Positions 18,986 to 28,329 of a DNA stretch of 64,000 bases are shown piece after piece. The notes beneath the pieces were generated by a model. The model was not told the DNA's origin, made no database searches, and saw only the letters and a list, made by a program, of their open reading frames with translations. Numbering within the stretch: position 1 is the stretch's first letter; each line of letters opens with the position of its first letter. The stretch spans positions 372,001 through 436,000 of the forward strand of contig NZ_OANU01000002.1 of assembly GCF_900089835.1 (NCBI RefSeq). Reading direction: 5' to 3'. The position numbers were made by a program, and so were the translations under genes. The DNA is from Vibrio thalassae. GTDB taxonomy: Bacteria > Pseudomonadota > Gammaproteobacteria > Enterobacterales > Vibrionaceae.

Positions 18986-19353
18986 TCTAAAGTATCGCTT
19001 TGACTCTCTTTCTCCACCTTTTGTCTCACTTTTGTAAAAGAGTGTGTATTGTGACAACTTTTTTTGATTTAGCCGGTCTTACATATACGTAGTAAATAGA
19101 AATAGCCAATACAGCGACGTGGATTGTGTTTCGACAGCGGATAAAACCTCGATTCATACCACTGTCATACTAAGCTATTCAAATAGAGCAAAAATTGAGA
19201 ATGGAAGACCCCTATCTAGGCTTTTGTGCAAGATATCACGGAGATATTGAGACATCGCAATGGAATTGCAAAACGCTCCACAAAACGCTCACTTGGTTGT
19301 AAAAGCTCTCTCGGAAAGGCTATGCAATCACACATTTAGGTTAGGGTTTCAAC

Positions 19354-19359
19354 TATAAT
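19354..19359 (+). promoter_or_regulatory. -10 element of the ytfK promoter
   Basis: Consensus TATAAT about 34 bases upstream of the ytfK ATG. The matching -35 (around 19331-19336, CACATT) is poor, so an activator is likely; E. coli ytfK is reported to depend on PhoB and CRP. Confidence 0.5.
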
Positions 19360-19392
19360 TCGTTCGCTAGGTAACATTATAAGGAAGGCTAA

Positions 19393-19599
19393 ATGAGACT
19401 GTTTAAGCGCTATACACCAAGTATGATTGCTAAACATGTGAGTCGACTATTCAAAGGCAGAATCTATATTTATGGATTGGGCGGTTTTGAGTTTGATAAT
19501 GGTAAGTTGATCATCCCAGAACGCGCTGAAAAACGTCATTTCCAAGCGGTAAAAGAGATAAATCAAGAGGTAATGAGACTCCGCTGTGCGTACGCTTAA
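19393..19599 (+). CDS. ytfK: YtfK-family protein (DUF1107)
   Basis: A 68-residue protein of the same length and pattern as E. coli YtfK (FxRYxP, IAKHVSRLFKGRIYI, FEFDNGKLIIPE, EINQEVMRL). E. coli YtfK is reported to bind SpoT and shift it towards (p)ppGpp synthesis during phosphate and fatty-acid starvation; that role is inferred here. The start is supported by AAGGAAGG at 19380-19387. It is a single-gene unit with its own promoter and a strong terminator. relA is at the left edge of the same window. Confidence 0.85.
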   Translation: MRLFKRYTPSMIAKHVSRLFKGRIYIYGLGGFEFDNGKLIIPERAEKRHFQAVKEINQEVMRLRCAYA

Positions 19600-19667
19600 A
19601 GAACGCAATATTCAATAACTGTTTCTACCCTACAAAGCCTACCAAGATGGGCAATGATAACGTCAAA

Positions 19668-19697
19668 ACAAAGGGGCAGCCGCGCTGCCCCTTTTTC
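19668..19697 (+). terminator. Bidirectional terminator between ytfK and ubiI
   Basis: A perfect 10-bp stem, AAGGGGCAGC / GCTGCCCCTT (19671-19680, 19684-19693), has a 3-base loop, then TTTCGTTCTTT on plus and TTGTTTTG on minus. It serves the convergent ytfK and ubiI. Confidence 0.88.
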
Positions 19698-19716
19698 GTT
19701 CTTTGCACTACAACAA

Positions 19717-20937
19717 TTAGCTTTGAATCACTTCTGTCTTCGCTAACTCAGGAAGATGGCCTCGCATTCCCAAAGCACGGCTCATAATTTCTTGCTTCGC
19801 CCCAGGAAGTTGTCCAACCAAACTCATTCCAATACCACGAATGAGCTTCTTCGCTGGATTATCACCCTCAAACAGATCCTTGAACCCTTGCATTGCTGCG
19901 ATCATTTTCGCAGCTTCTGCTTTGCGCCAACGCTCATATTCACGCAGATTACGTTTACGGCCAATATCTTTGCCCGCACGCCATAATTTGAACACTTCTT
20001 GCGATAAACTTGCTGCATCCAGTAGTCCAAGGTTGACACCTTGACCTGCTAAAGGATGGATGGTGTGCGCAGCATCACCAACGAGTGCAACTCGCTCGGT
20101 AACGAAGTCACGCGCATAACGCATCTTCAACGGAAAAACTCGTCGCTCAGATTTCACCTGACAAAGACCTAAGCGGCCATCAAATTCAGCGGTCAAGACT
20201 TTGTTGAATTCCGACTCCGACATTTTGGCAAGTTTCTCAGCGCGCTGTGGTTCCGTTGACCAAACGATAGAGCATAGGTTTCGGTCATCTAATGGCAAAA
20301 ACGCCAGTGGCCCCTGCGATGTAAACACCTGCCTTGCGACACAATCATGAAAATCAGCAACAGAAATATTGGCGACCAACGCACTGTGTCCGTAGTCCCA
20401 ATGAGTCAGCGGAATATCTTGCTGCTTTCGCACCCAAGAATTAGCGCCATCCGCACCGACGACCAATTTGCTGGTAAATGACTGGCCATTATCCAGCGTC
20501 ATCCACACTTCACTTTCCCCTACTGCCATTGATTGACAGCGATGTGGCATGAAGAGCGTCACGTTATTTTGGCCCTCGACTTGCTCTAACAAAGCCAGTT
20601 GAATAACACGATTTTCAACGATATGACCGAGATCTGGCTGCGACATCTGACTGGCAGAGAACTCAATACGAGCAAAGCTGTCCTGCTCCCACACTTCCAT
20701 TGCGTAATAAGGTGCGCAGCGGTGTTTTTGAATCGCATCCCAAGCACCAAGATTTTTCAAGATGGTTTCACTGGCACGGCTTAACGCCGAGACACGAATA
20801 TCCGGGTCTCCTGACATGTCTTTGTCGGGCGTGTTCCCTTCGACCACTGCTATTCGTAGATCGGTATCTCTCAGTGCGCGGGCGAGAGCAAGGCCCACCA
20901 TTCCGCCACCGATGATGGCTAAGTCAAAACTTTGCAT
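19717..20937 (-). CDS. ubiI: 2-octaprenylphenol 5-hydroxylase UbiI
   Basis: Flavin monooxygenase of aerobic ubiquinone synthesis that hydroxylates C5 of the ring (formerly VisC). It has 406 residues: N-terminal FAD motif AIIGGGMVGLALARAL, mid-domain VGADGANSWVRKQ, and the second FAD/ribityl motif VALVGDAAHTIHPLAGQG. Together with UbiH and UbiF it performs the three hydroxylations. It follows ubiH by about 10 bases on the same strand, so the two are co-transcribed with ygfB. Confidence 0.93.
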   Translation of the reverse strand: MQSFDLAIIGGGMVGLALARALRDTDLRIAVVEGNTPDKDMSGDPDIRVSALSRASETILKNLGAWDAIQKHRCAPYYAMEVWEQDSFARIEFSASQMSQPDLGHIVENRVIQLALLEQVEGQNNVTLFMPHRCQSMAVGESEVWMTLDNGQSFTSKLVVGADGANSWVRKQQDIPLTHWDYGHSALVANISVADFHDCVARQVFTSQGPLAFLPLDDRNLCSIVWSTEPQRAEKLAKMSESEFNKVLTAEFDGRLGLCQVKSERRVFPLKMRYARDFVTERVALVGDAAHTIHPLAGQGVNLGLLDAASLSQEVFKLWRAGKDIGRKRNLREYERWRKAEAAKMIAAMQGFKDLFEGDNPAKKLIRGIGMSLVGQLPGAKQEIMSRALGMRGHLPELAKTEVIQS

Positions 20938-20946
20938 ATCTCTGTA

Positions 20947-22140
20947 CTACCTATTCACAACCCCAAGTGCACGATTAAAAATCGGCGACTTAAGATTTGG
21001 AAAATTATCCATTAGCCCTAGACCTACATTGCGGCCTAACCGAAGGGCAAAAAAGTCATTCGAAAATATGTGTACTAACCCAGACGTCATGGTGATCGTC
21101 AATTCTCTGTCTTGTCGACGATTGCTTTGGAATTTAATTAGATTAGCGTATTCACCCACATCTTGAAGGCTTTCAAGCAACGAATCGACCAAAGTCGCAA
21201 TATCGCGAATCCCAAGGTTAAAACCTTGCCCCGCGATAGGGTGAAGCGTCTGAGCAGCATTACCAACTGCCGCGACTCGGTGCTTAATAATTTGCGGTCG
21301 ATGACGCAGCAAAAGAGGGTAACTGGCAACCGCTCCAACCTTTATAAAACGACCTAAACGCCAGCCGAACTCCTGTTGAAGCAAAGCGAGGAAATCCGTT
21401 TCAGACAAGTTCACGACCTGCTGAGCACGCTCTGGAGGCATACACCAAACTAATGAACTTCGTTCATCAGACATAGGTAACAGGGCTAGTGGTCCGTGTT
21501 TCGTAAAGCGCTCAAAGGCTCGGCCACATGGATCTTCACTGGTTTTGACGTTTGCAATCACCGCGACTTGCCCGAAGTCATGAGTCCGCTGGTCTAGACC
21601 TACGGCTTGACAGCTTTTGGAATCCGCGCCATCCGCGGCCACAAGAAGTTTTGCTTCAAGTTCATTAATCTTACCATCACTGTTTTTCATTGAGACGGCA
21701 ACATGATGCTGGTGTTGAACCACCCGCTCAACAGAATATGGACAAAGAAAGTCGATGGTCGGACTGCTGTTCAGCTTTTGATCAAAGCGACGTCCTACTT
21801 CTGCAAGTTCAACCACATACCCCATCGCCTTTAAACCTTCTTTCTCAGCATAGAAATCGGTCATGGCAGCGTGTCCACGGTCAGAAACATGGATATGAGT
21901 AATTGGTGTGGCGTGATCTTTAATCAAAGACCACAACTTATAGCGTTTGAGAATCTCAACCGTCCCATAAGAAAGAGCGATGGAACGTGCATCAAAACCT
22001 GGATGCGATTGACTGTCGGCAAGAAATGGTTCAACAACAGCAATCTTCAACGCATGATCACTGCAGTAATCCAGAGCCATGGCGAGAGTTGCCCCAGCCA
22101 TTGCCCCTCCTGCAATGACAACATCATACTTATTTGACAC
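20947..22140 (-). CDS. ubiH: 2-octaprenyl-6-methoxyphenol hydroxylase UbiH
   Basis: FAD monooxygenase acting at C1 of the ubiquinone ring. The best start is GTG at 22140, with AAGGAG six bases upstream. It gives a 397-residue protein beginning VSNKYDVVIAGGAMAG, which puts the dinucleotide motif near the N-terminus. The frame stays open to a TTG at 22170, which lacks a good site. Further motifs are VAADGADSKSCQ and GNAAQTLHPIAGQG. It lies 30 bases after ygfB; E. coli has pepP between these two genes and this genome does not. Confidence 0.93.
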   Translation of the reverse strand: MSNKYDVVIAGGAMAGATLAMALDYCSDHALKIAVVEPFLADSQSHPGFDARSIALSYGTVEILKRYKLWSLIKDHATPITHIHVSDRGHAAMTDFYAEKEGLKAMGYVVELAEVGRRFDQKLNSSPTIDFLCPYSVERVVQHQHHVAVSMKNSDGKINELEAKLLVAADGADSKSCQAVGLDQRTHDFGQVAVIANVKTSEDPCGRAFERFTKHGPLALLPMSDERSSLVWCMPPERAQQVVNLSETDFLALLQQEFGWRLGRFIKVGAVASYPLLLRHRPQIIKHRVAAVGNAAQTLHPIAGQGFNLGIRDIATLVDSLLESLQDVGEYANLIKFQSNRRQDRELTITMTSGLVHIFSNDFFALRLGRNVGLGLMDNFPNLKSPIFNRALGVVNR

Positions 22141-22170
22141 TGCCTTCTCCTTGATAAGACGGGGACCCAA

Positions 22171-22752
22171 TTAATGAATGGTCGGAGTTTCTGATGACTT
22201 AGTTGGTTTTACGCCAAACTCTGCATGAATGGTCAATACGCACGCTTTCACATGCTCAATAACCTGTTCTAACAACTGAGCTTGCTCTTCAAGATCATCG
22301 TCTTCATCGATACCCAATCTGGCAATTTCTTCCAAATCAGCAAGGGCTTCTTTGACGTCAGCAGAGGCCTTTGTAAATGAAGCATTAATTAAGCCCAGTC
22401 CAGAAATAAAGTGGTTGACCCACTCACTTAAACCGTCAGCAATTTCAAAGACGTCGGCTTCAACGTCTTCTCCAGGAATAAACAGAGAAAGCTCAAAGCC
22501 CTGATCTGCTGTCAGTTCTTTCATTGAGAAACTAAGCAGAGATTTCGCCGTCGCCAAGTTGGATTGCGGCCACCCCATACCATCATTTGTATAATCGAAA
22601 AGAAGTGGCTGCCAGCTGTCATCATTCAGCCCCAATCCACCACTTAGCATCCCTACAAGCAAACCATGAAGTTCTGCTGGTGATACCGCCAACCCAGCTT
22701 GTTGTAGCTCAGTGACAATTGTAATGTAATTAGGTAGTGTCGTTTCACTCAT
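22171..22752 (-). CDS. ygfB: YgfB family protein (UPF0149)
   Basis: Acidic 193-residue protein of the YgfB/YecA-type family with helical repeats. Family features include [12 protein letters not shown] near residue 30, [21 protein letters not shown] and the acidic [16 protein letters not shown]. Its biochemical role is not firmly established; in Pseudomonas a relative modulates antibiotic-resistance gene expression. It is the first gene of the ygfB-ubiH-ubiI unit and is divergent from zapA. Confidence 0.92.
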   Translation of the reverse strand: MSETTLPNYITIVTELQQAGLAVSPAELHGLLVGMLSGGLGLNDDSWQPLLFDYTNDGMGWPQSNLATAKSLLSFSMKELTADQGFELSLFIPGEDVEADVFEIADGLSEWVNHFISGLGLINASFTKASADVKEALADLEEIARLGIDEDDDLEEQAQLLEQVIEHVKACVLTIHAEFGVKPTKSSETPTIH

Positions 22753-23035
22753 AGCAATACTCGTTTCAATAAATTAGTCCTAAGCTGACAAACACGTTGG
22801 TCTTCACGCATAGGTTTTCAAATCTGACCTGCAATGCTATCACTTCCCATCTCTGGCGAAAACGCTATCCCACACGTTTCTGAGTAGCTTTTGTGCGAAT
22901 TGTCGATTTCCTGTGTTGTTAACCACGCAATTAGCACCGACCCTACAGAAAAGCTTGAATCTTAATGCTCGTTTGCCTATAGTTTCTTCCTCAAAATTGC
23001 CTAATGTGGTGATACTTAAAAGAGTTCTTGTCATT

Positions 23036-23347
23036 ATGGAAAATCAAGCTGTCGAAGTCGAAATCTTGGGTAAACTGACTAGGGTGAATTGTCCCCCAGA
23101 TCAGAGAGATACCCTGATTAAAGCAGCACAAGATCTAGATAATCGATTGCAAGAGATGTCCCAAAGGACTAAAGTAACCAACGAGCTTAAATTGCTTACG
23201 ATTGCTGCTCTTAACATGTCGTATGAACTCAATAATCGAAGTGATGAGTCACAACAAGAAGTGGCACAACTTAACGAGCGTTTGGAGCAGCTCGCGGCAT
23301 CTCTTGAAGGTGCCATTAGTAAAGTAAAGCAAGGACAGCATACCTAA
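23036..23347 (+). CDS. zapA: Cell division protein ZapA
   Basis: Cytosolic protein that cross-links FtsZ protofilaments at the Z-ring. The 103-residue product from the ATG at 23036 begins MENQAVEVEILGKLTRVNCP. A globular N-terminal domain is followed by a long coiled coil (about 55-98) with LNERLEQLAASLEGA. The frame is open further upstream, but that sequence is not ZapA-like. It lies directly upstream of 6S RNA and the cyclo-ligase gene, as in E. coli. Confidence 0.94.
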   Translation: MENQAVEVEILGKLTRVNCPPDQRDTLIKAAQDLDNRLQEMSQRTKVTNELKLLTIAALNMSYELNNRSDESQQEVAQLNERLEQLAASLEGAISKVKQGQHT

Positions 23348-23533
23348 TTTTACCCTGGGGTGTACGTCAGTGGATTTAAGTCCCTGAGCCGATAAGCAAT
23401 ACCAAAGGGTTAGTACTTGATAGCTATTGAGCAAGCTCGGCTCGTACCGAGAAGCCTACGGTTAACATTGCTGATCCGCCTTGAACCAGCTGGTTCAAGG
23501 GCCACAATCCTCAACGGCACTCTGGGGTATTCC
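23347..23533 (+). ncRNA. ssrS: 6S RNA
   Basis: Regulatory RNA that mimics an open promoter and sequesters sigma-70 RNA polymerase in stationary phase. Segments that match E. coli 6S are GTCCCTGAGCCGATA near the 5' third, GAGCAAGCTCGG and ACCGAGAAGCC in the middle, and CCTTGAACC...GGTTCAAGGG in the 3' third. The two ends, CCTGGGGTG and CTCTGGGGTATTCC, form the closing stem across about 185 bases. Its position between zapA and the 5-formyl-THF cyclo-ligase gene is diagnostic. The ends are approximate to a few bases. Confidence 0.95.
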
Positions 23534-23535
23534 TA

Positions 23536-24129
23536 ATGTCTCTATCGACAAGACAGCAAATCCGCACATTGGTGCGTTCTCGCCGCCAGGCGATCAGCTC
23601 GAATCAGCAGAACATGCACGCGAATGATTTAGTCGTGAGAGTCAGTCAATTGAGCGCGCTGAACACGGCCAAAAAAGTGGCATTGTATCTTGCTAAAGAC
23701 GGCGAATTAGATACCTTACCGACCATCCATTGGCTCTGGACACAAGATATCGAAACCTATCTCCCCGTGATTCATCCATTCTCTAAAGGTCAACTGCTTT
23801 TCCTACGTTACGATCAAAACACCGTTCTTATTCGAAATCGATACCAGATACTGGAACCTAAGCTTAGTCAATGTGCTATCTGTCCGGTATCTCAATTGGA
23901 TATCATCTTTACGCCGCTGGTTGCTTTTGATGCTTCAGGACAACGTCTTGGTATGGGCGGAGGATATTATGATAGGACGCTAGCACCATGGGAAAATACA
24001 CCCGTTGGCCCTACAGCTATCGGACTGGCTCACGATTGTCAGCAAATCGATGCCTTGCCAACCGAATCTTGGGACATCCCATTGGAAACCATCATTACAC
24101 CAAGTAAAACCTGGCATTGGAGCAAATAA
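23536..24129 (+). CDS. 5-formyltetrahydrofolate cyclo-ligase
   Basis: ATP-dependent enzyme that converts 5-formyl-THF to 5,10-methenyl-THF (YgfA/Fau, MTHFS family). The 197 residues carry an N-terminal basic helix (STRQQIRTLVRSRRQAIS), DIIFTPLVAFDASGQRLGMG and the ATP/phosphate loop GMGGGYYDRTL. It starts 2 bases after the predicted 6S RNA 3' end and is probably expressed from the 6S primary transcript, as in E. coli. Confidence 0.95.
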   Translation: MSLSTRQQIRTLVRSRRQAISSNQQNMHANDLVVRVSQLSALNTAKKVALYLAKDGELDTLPTIHWLWTQDIETYLPVIHPFSKGQLLFLRYDQNTVLIRNRYQILEPKLSQCAICPVSQLDIIFTPLVAFDASGQRLGMGGGYYDRTLAPWENTPVGPTAIGLAHDCQQIDALPTESWDIPLETIITPSKTWHWSK

Positions 24130-24273
24130 CCTCCACTAGCCATTCGCCACGAGCAACCGATTGCATTTTTTCGCTGTTTTTTAGTATATCGCTATTTTTT
24201 CAGCGCATTTGTCGCCGAAATTGATATATAATTCGCCCGCATTTTCACCTTAACTCAAAACTGGAATTCAACC

Positions 24274-24930
24274 ATGACTCAAGACGAGATGAAGAAAGCT
24301 GCTGGTTGGGCGGCACTAAAGTATATCGAAAAAGATAGCATTGTTGGTGTTGGTACTGGCTCAACTGTCAACCACTTCATTGATGCACTAGGTACTATCA
24401 AAGACGATATCAAGGGCGCAGTATCGAGCTCGATTGCTTCAACAGAAAAGCTGGAAGCACTAGGTATTGAAGTATTTGACTGTAACGATGTGGCTTATCT
24501 TGATGTTTACGTCGATGGTGCGGATGAAATCAACCCAAGTCGCGATATGATTAAAGGTGGTGGCGCAGCGCTAACACGTGAGAAAATCGTAGCGGCGATC
24601 TCAAACAAATTTGTCTGTATTGTTGATGGCACCAAAGCTGTTGACGTCCTAGGTCAATTCCCTCTACCCGTTGAAGTTATCCCAATGGCGCGTTCTTACG
24701 TTGCACGTGAGTTGGTGAAACTGGGTGGTGACCCCGTTTATCGCGAAGGCGTCATCACAGATAACGGCAACGTTATCTTAGACGTACATGGTATGCAGAT
24801 TACCGATGCGAAAGATATGGAAGATAAGATCAATGCTCTTGCTGGTGTAGTAACGGTGGGATTGTTCGCACACCGTGGTGCTGATGTGATCATCACAGGC
24901 ACACCTGAAGGTGCAAAAATCGAAGAGTAA
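24274..24930 (+). CDS. rpiA: Ribose-5-phosphate isomerase A
   Basis: Interconverts ribose 5-phosphate and ribulose 5-phosphate in the non-oxidative pentose phosphate pathway. It has 218 residues: [14 protein letters not shown] (phosphate loop), VDGADEINP with catalytic aspartate, and [15 protein letters not shown] with catalytic lysine. A TATAAT-like -10 lies about 45 bases upstream. It has its own terminator, so it is transcribed apart from serA, although the two genes are neighbours in many gammaproteobacteria. Confidence 0.97.
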   Translation: MTQDEMKKAAGWAALKYIEKDSIVGVGTGSTVNHFIDALGTIKDDIKGAVSSSIASTEKLEALGIEVFDCNDVAYLDVYVDGADEINPSRDMIKGGGAALTREKIVAAISNKFVCIVDGTKAVDVLGQFPLPVEVIPMARSYVARELVKLGGDPVYREGVITDNGNVILDVHGMQITDAKDMEDKINALAGVVTVGLFAHRGADVIITGTPEGAKIEE

Positions 24931-25004
24931 GACCATAATCGCCAACGAGATTGGTCGAACAAACTTGGTCAATATATTAAACGCGATTACGTCATTAGAC
25001 TACA

Positions 25005-25030
25005 AACGGCACCCTTGGTGCCGTTTTTTC
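25005..25030 (+). terminator. rpiA terminator
   Basis: The perfect 9-bp stem AACGGCACC / GGTGCCGTT with loop CTT is followed by TTTTCGTTTTT. Confidence 0.9.
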
Positions 25031-25222
25031 GTTTTTCTATAAGAAAATTATGCCTTATTCCGTAATTTTCTTACCCAACGTACAGATTTTTTGTTACTTT
25101 ATTGGTCACAAGACGCACAAGGAAAACGTTTGCCTCAAGCAGTTAGAAGTTCCCTCCTCGATATTCTCACTGTCAAATGTGCGCTACTTAAGCCCGAATT
25201 TCCCATGTTAAGGATGAGTTAA

Positions 25223-26452
25223 ATGGCCAAAGTTTCACTGGAAAAAGATAAGATAAAGATTCTGCTACTTGAAGGGTTACATCCTTCTTCAGTAGAAGTT
25301 TTGCAAGCGGCTGGATACACCAATATCACCTATCACAAAGGCTCTCTACCCGAGGACGAGCTGATTGAGGCCGTCAAAGATGTTCACTTTATCGGAATTC
25401 GTTCTCGCACCAACTTGACCGAAAAAGTGATTAATGCCGCCGATAAATTAGTCGCTATCGGTTGTTTCTGCATTGGTACAAACCAAGTTGACCTTGACGC
25501 TGCCGCAAAGCGAGGCGTCCCGGTCTTTAATGCGCCATTTTCCAACACTCGAAGTGTGGCTGAACTGGTGCTTGGTCAAATCTTACTGCTGCTTCGCGGC
25601 ATTCCTGAAAAAAATGCTCTCGCTCACCGTGGAATCTGGAAAAAAAGCGCAGATAACTCGTACGAAGCGCGTGGAAAACGACTTGGTATTATTGGTTACG
25701 GCCATATCGGTACTCAACTAGGTATTATCGCTGAAAACCTAGGTATGCGAGTGTACTTCTATGATATCGAAAACAAATTGTCGCTGGGTAACGCCACTCA
25801 AGTTCACACGATGACTGAATTGCTTAACAAGTGTGATGTGATCTCTTTGCACGTTCCTGAGACTCCGGGAACGAAAAATATGATGGGCGCTGCCGAGTTT
25901 GAAAGAATGAAGCCAGGCGCTATCTTCATTAATGCCGCTCGTGGTACGGTCGTAGATATTCCAGCCCTTTGTGATTCGTTAGAAGCAGGGCACCTTGCTG
26001 GTGCGGCTATCGACGTATTCCCAGAAGAACCGAAAACTAATGCCGATCCGTTTGAATCACCTTTGATGAAATTCGATAACGTCATCCTGACACCTCACGT
26101 TGGTGGTTCAACTCAAGAAGCTCAAGAAAATATTGGTGTCGAAGTCGCTGGAAAACTTGCAAAATATTCGGACAATGGTTCAACCTTGTCGAGTGTCAAT
26201 TTCCCAGAAGTGTCTTTGCCTGAACATAATGAGTGTTCACGTCTACTGCATATTCACCAAAACCGTCCTGGTATCCTTACACAGATCAACACGATCTTCG
26301 CGGATGAAGGAATCAACATTGCCGGTCAGTACTTACAAACCGCAGCAGATATCGGTTATGTGGTCATCGATGTAGAAACGGCTCGATCAGAAGAAGCGTT
26401 AGCAAAACTGAAGCTAATCGAGGGTACAGTCAGAGCACGCATTCTGCACTAA
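25223..26452 (+). CDS. serA: D-3-phosphoglycerate dehydrogenase
   Basis: NAD-dependent first enzyme of serine synthesis. The 409 residues match the E. coli type: substrate domain, then the nucleotide motif LGIIGYGHIGTQLG (about 155-168). Catalytic residues lie in NAARGTVVDIPAL, DVFPEEP and LTPHVGGSTQEAQ, and a C-terminal ACT domain (about 338-409) binds serine for feedback inhibition. The start follows AAGGATGAG. It ends at a bidirectional terminator shared with the opposing yggE. Confidence 0.97.
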   Translation: MAKVSLEKDKIKILLLEGLHPSSVEVLQAAGYTNITYHKGSLPEDELIEAVKDVHFIGIRSRTNLTEKVINAADKLVAIGCFCIGTNQVDLDAAAKRGVPVFNAPFSNTRSVAELVLGQILLLLRGIPEKNALAHRGIWKKSADNSYEARGKRLGIIGYGHIGTQLGIIAENLGMRVYFYDIENKLSLGNATQVHTMTELLNKCDVISLHVPETPGTKNMMGAAEFERMKPGAIFINAARGTVVDIPALCDSLEAGHLAGAAIDVFPEEPKTNADPFESPLMKFDNVILTPHVGGSTQEAQENIGVEVAGKLAKYSDNGSTLSSVNFPEVSLPEHNECSRLLHIHQNRPGILTQINTIFADEGINIAGQYLQTAADIGYVVIDVETARSEEALAKLKLIEGTVRARILH

Positions 26453-26463
26453 TCCTTTAAAAA

Positions 26464-26490
26464 AGCGCCCTGACTAATCAGGGCGTTATC
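26464..26490. terminator. Bidirectional terminator between serA and yggE
   Basis: The perfect 8-bp stem CGCCCTGA / TCAGGGCG (26466-26473, 26478-26485) is followed by TTATCTTATTTT on plus and preceded by an A-run that gives T residues on minus. Confidence 0.8.
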
Positions 26491-27186
26491 TTATTTTCCA
26501 ATCTGATAAGTGACGTCCACTCGATCGCGAATAGTGATCACCGAGTCTTGATAGCTGTTGGACTCTACCTTACTGTCCATCGCCATATTTCGCATCACCA
26601 CCGGTTGATTCATAGGTTGACGGTACTCAATACGCCATACTTTACCCAGTTTTTGATCAAACCCTTTCGCTAACGATGCCGCTTTGCTTTGTGCGTCTTT
26701 AATCGCCGCCATACGTGCCGCTTCTTGGTATTGACCTTGATCTTTCACCTTAAGTTGAATGTTATCGACTTGATTAATCCCAGAATCAAGCGCTAAGTCT
26801 AAGTAGCTATTAAGGTTATCAAGATCCATAACTTGCAAAGTCACGGTACGTGAAGCACGATAACCGACCAGTTCTGGTTTACCCTTTTCCGGGTAGTGGT
26901 ACTGAGGTGATAGGTAGAGGTTCGAGCTTTGAATATCTTTCTTTTCAATCCCCTTAGACATCAAGCCTGTAAGAAACTTGTCCACAACCGCATCGACGGC
27001 TTGCTTGGCCTGATCAGCATCCATTTGAGACTGTACAACTCGCACTGAGAACTCTGCCATATCCGGCGTTGCTTCTATTTCGCCATAACCCGTAGTAGAG
27101 ATGTGAGGAAAATCCGGTTGGTTAGCAAAAACAGGTGCAGCAAACAAAGCAGCGACTAATATACCTAGTGCAAATGAGCGTTTCAT
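26491..27186 (-). CDS. yggE: YggE-like SIMPL-domain periplasmic protein
   Basis: A 231-residue secreted protein with a Sec signal peptide (cleavage expected after VFA, about residue 21) and a SIMPL/DUF541 domain starting at STTGYGEIEATPDMAEF. E. coli YggE has been linked to lower oxidative stress; the molecular role is unclear. It lies near argP and argO, as in E. coli, but on its own transcript. Confidence 0.88.
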   Translation of the reverse strand: MKRSFALGILVAALFAAPVFANQPDFPHISTTGYGEIEATPDMAEFSVRVVQSQMDADQAKQAVDAVVDKFLTGLMSKGIEKKDIQSSNLYLSPQYHYPEKGKPELVGYRASRTVTLQVMDLDNLNSYLDLALDSGINQVDNIQLKVKDQGQYQEAARMAAIKDAQSKAASLAKGFDQKLGKVWRIEYRQPMNQPVVMRNMAMDSKVESNSYQDSVITIRDRVDVTYQIGK

Positions 27187-27290
27187 TGAGACTCCTCGTT
27201 ATATTTTTTAACCTTTATACTCAAGATTAGGCATAAGTTGAGAATATAGGTTCCCTAAAAAGCAAACACTGACAGAAAACTGACGTTCTG

Positions 27291-28187
27291 TTATTGAGGG
27301 AGATACTGTCTCGCATGGCGGATAATGGCGTCAGAGACCTCACCAAGTACCCCACTTTCAAGCTGCCAATGATGCCAATAGATTTGGTGGGACAACAATA
27401 TATTTGGCGTAAGCTCTATTAGCTCGCCTGAGGCCAACTCATCTTGAATCTGTAACTTAGGGATTAAACAATAAGCAACACCAGCAACAGCAAGCTTCAC
27501 GAATGCTTCGGAGCTACGTACCGTATGTTTGAGTATGCTGTCTGGCATAATGTTAAAATGTTGATTAACAAAGCGTTGGTGCATCTTATCATGTTGATCA
27601 AAGGCGACTGCGGGGGCTTTGATTAAGCTTTCTCGGTTCACACCTTGACTAAAGTATCGTTTGATAAAACTTGGGCTTGCCACACATAAGTAATCCACTC
27701 GGCCTAAATAGTCAGCGACACAACCTGAGATAGATTGTGATTCCAAACTTATCGCACCGACCACTTCACCATTTTTGAGTTTTTCAATAGTTCGCCCTTC
27801 GTCATCCACAATCAGGTTAAGCTCAACTCGCTTTGCTTCTAGCAGCGGAAATAGACTTGGCAACAACCAGGTTGCAAGACTATCAGCGTTGGTGGCTAAC
27901 GATACCGAAAGAGGTTTATCACTGAGATCAGCCGCAAGCTCTGGTACTAATTCTTGTTCAAGTAGCCGAACTCGACGATATAACCCTAACAATTTTTTCC
28001 CGACGGCGGTCGGTCTTGGTGGTTGCTCTCTAACCAGTACCGGCTGAGCGAGCCATTTCTCTAATTGCTTTACTCGCTGAGAAACGGCAGACTGAGAAAT
28101 GTACAGATGTTCTGCTGCTTTATCAAAGCTGCGCTGTTCGACGATAGCGTCCAACGCTTCAATCCATTTGTAATCTAATCCGCGCAT
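27291..28187 (-). CDS. argP: LysR-family regulator ArgP
   Basis: Transcription factor that activates argO with arginine as co-effector and represses with lysine. The 298 residues begin with a winged helix-turn-helix ([20 protein letters not shown], about 18-37), followed by a periplasmic-binding-protein-like effector domain. It is divergent from argO with a 142-base intergenic region that must hold the operator; AT-rich -10-like sequence is present there, but I cannot place the ArgP site precisely. Confidence 0.93.
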   Translation of the reverse strand: MRGLDYKWIEALDAIVEQRSFDKAAEHLYISQSAVSQRVKQLEKWLAQPVLVREQPPRPTAVGKKLLGLYRRVRLLEQELVPELAADLSDKPLSVSLATNADSLATWLLPSLFPLLEAKRVELNLIVDDEGRTIEKLKNGEVVGAISLESQSISGCVADYLGRVDYLCVASPSFIKRYFSQGVNRESLIKAPAVAFDQHDKMHQRFVNQHFNIMPDSILKHTVRSSEAFVKLAVAGVAYCLIPKLQIQDELASGELIELTPNILLSHQIYWHHWQLESGVLGEVSDAIIRHARQYLPQ

Positions 28188-28329
28188 AAATCGTCCTCTT
28201 TTTCACCGTTTTGATTACAAATCACACATCATAAGCATGACTTATTTAGCATTAATATTATTAACTATGCTAATAATAAACCAATCATTATTCTCTCGCT
28301 CTCTTTTGTACAGTGGTGAGGAAATTAAA

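Larger units (their letters stand above)
18714..19392. other. 0.68 kb gene-free region between the YbaK-type gene and ytfK
   Basis: No convincing ORF on either strand. It holds an 8-bp inverted repeat (AAATTAGA at 18754-18761, TCTAATTT at 18777-18784), the candidate small RNA and terminator (18863-18985), an AT-rich segment at 19000-19140, and an isolated CTGTCAT (19162-19168) resembling half a Pho box. Its end is the ytfK promoter region with TATAAT at 19354-19359. Confidence 0.7.
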
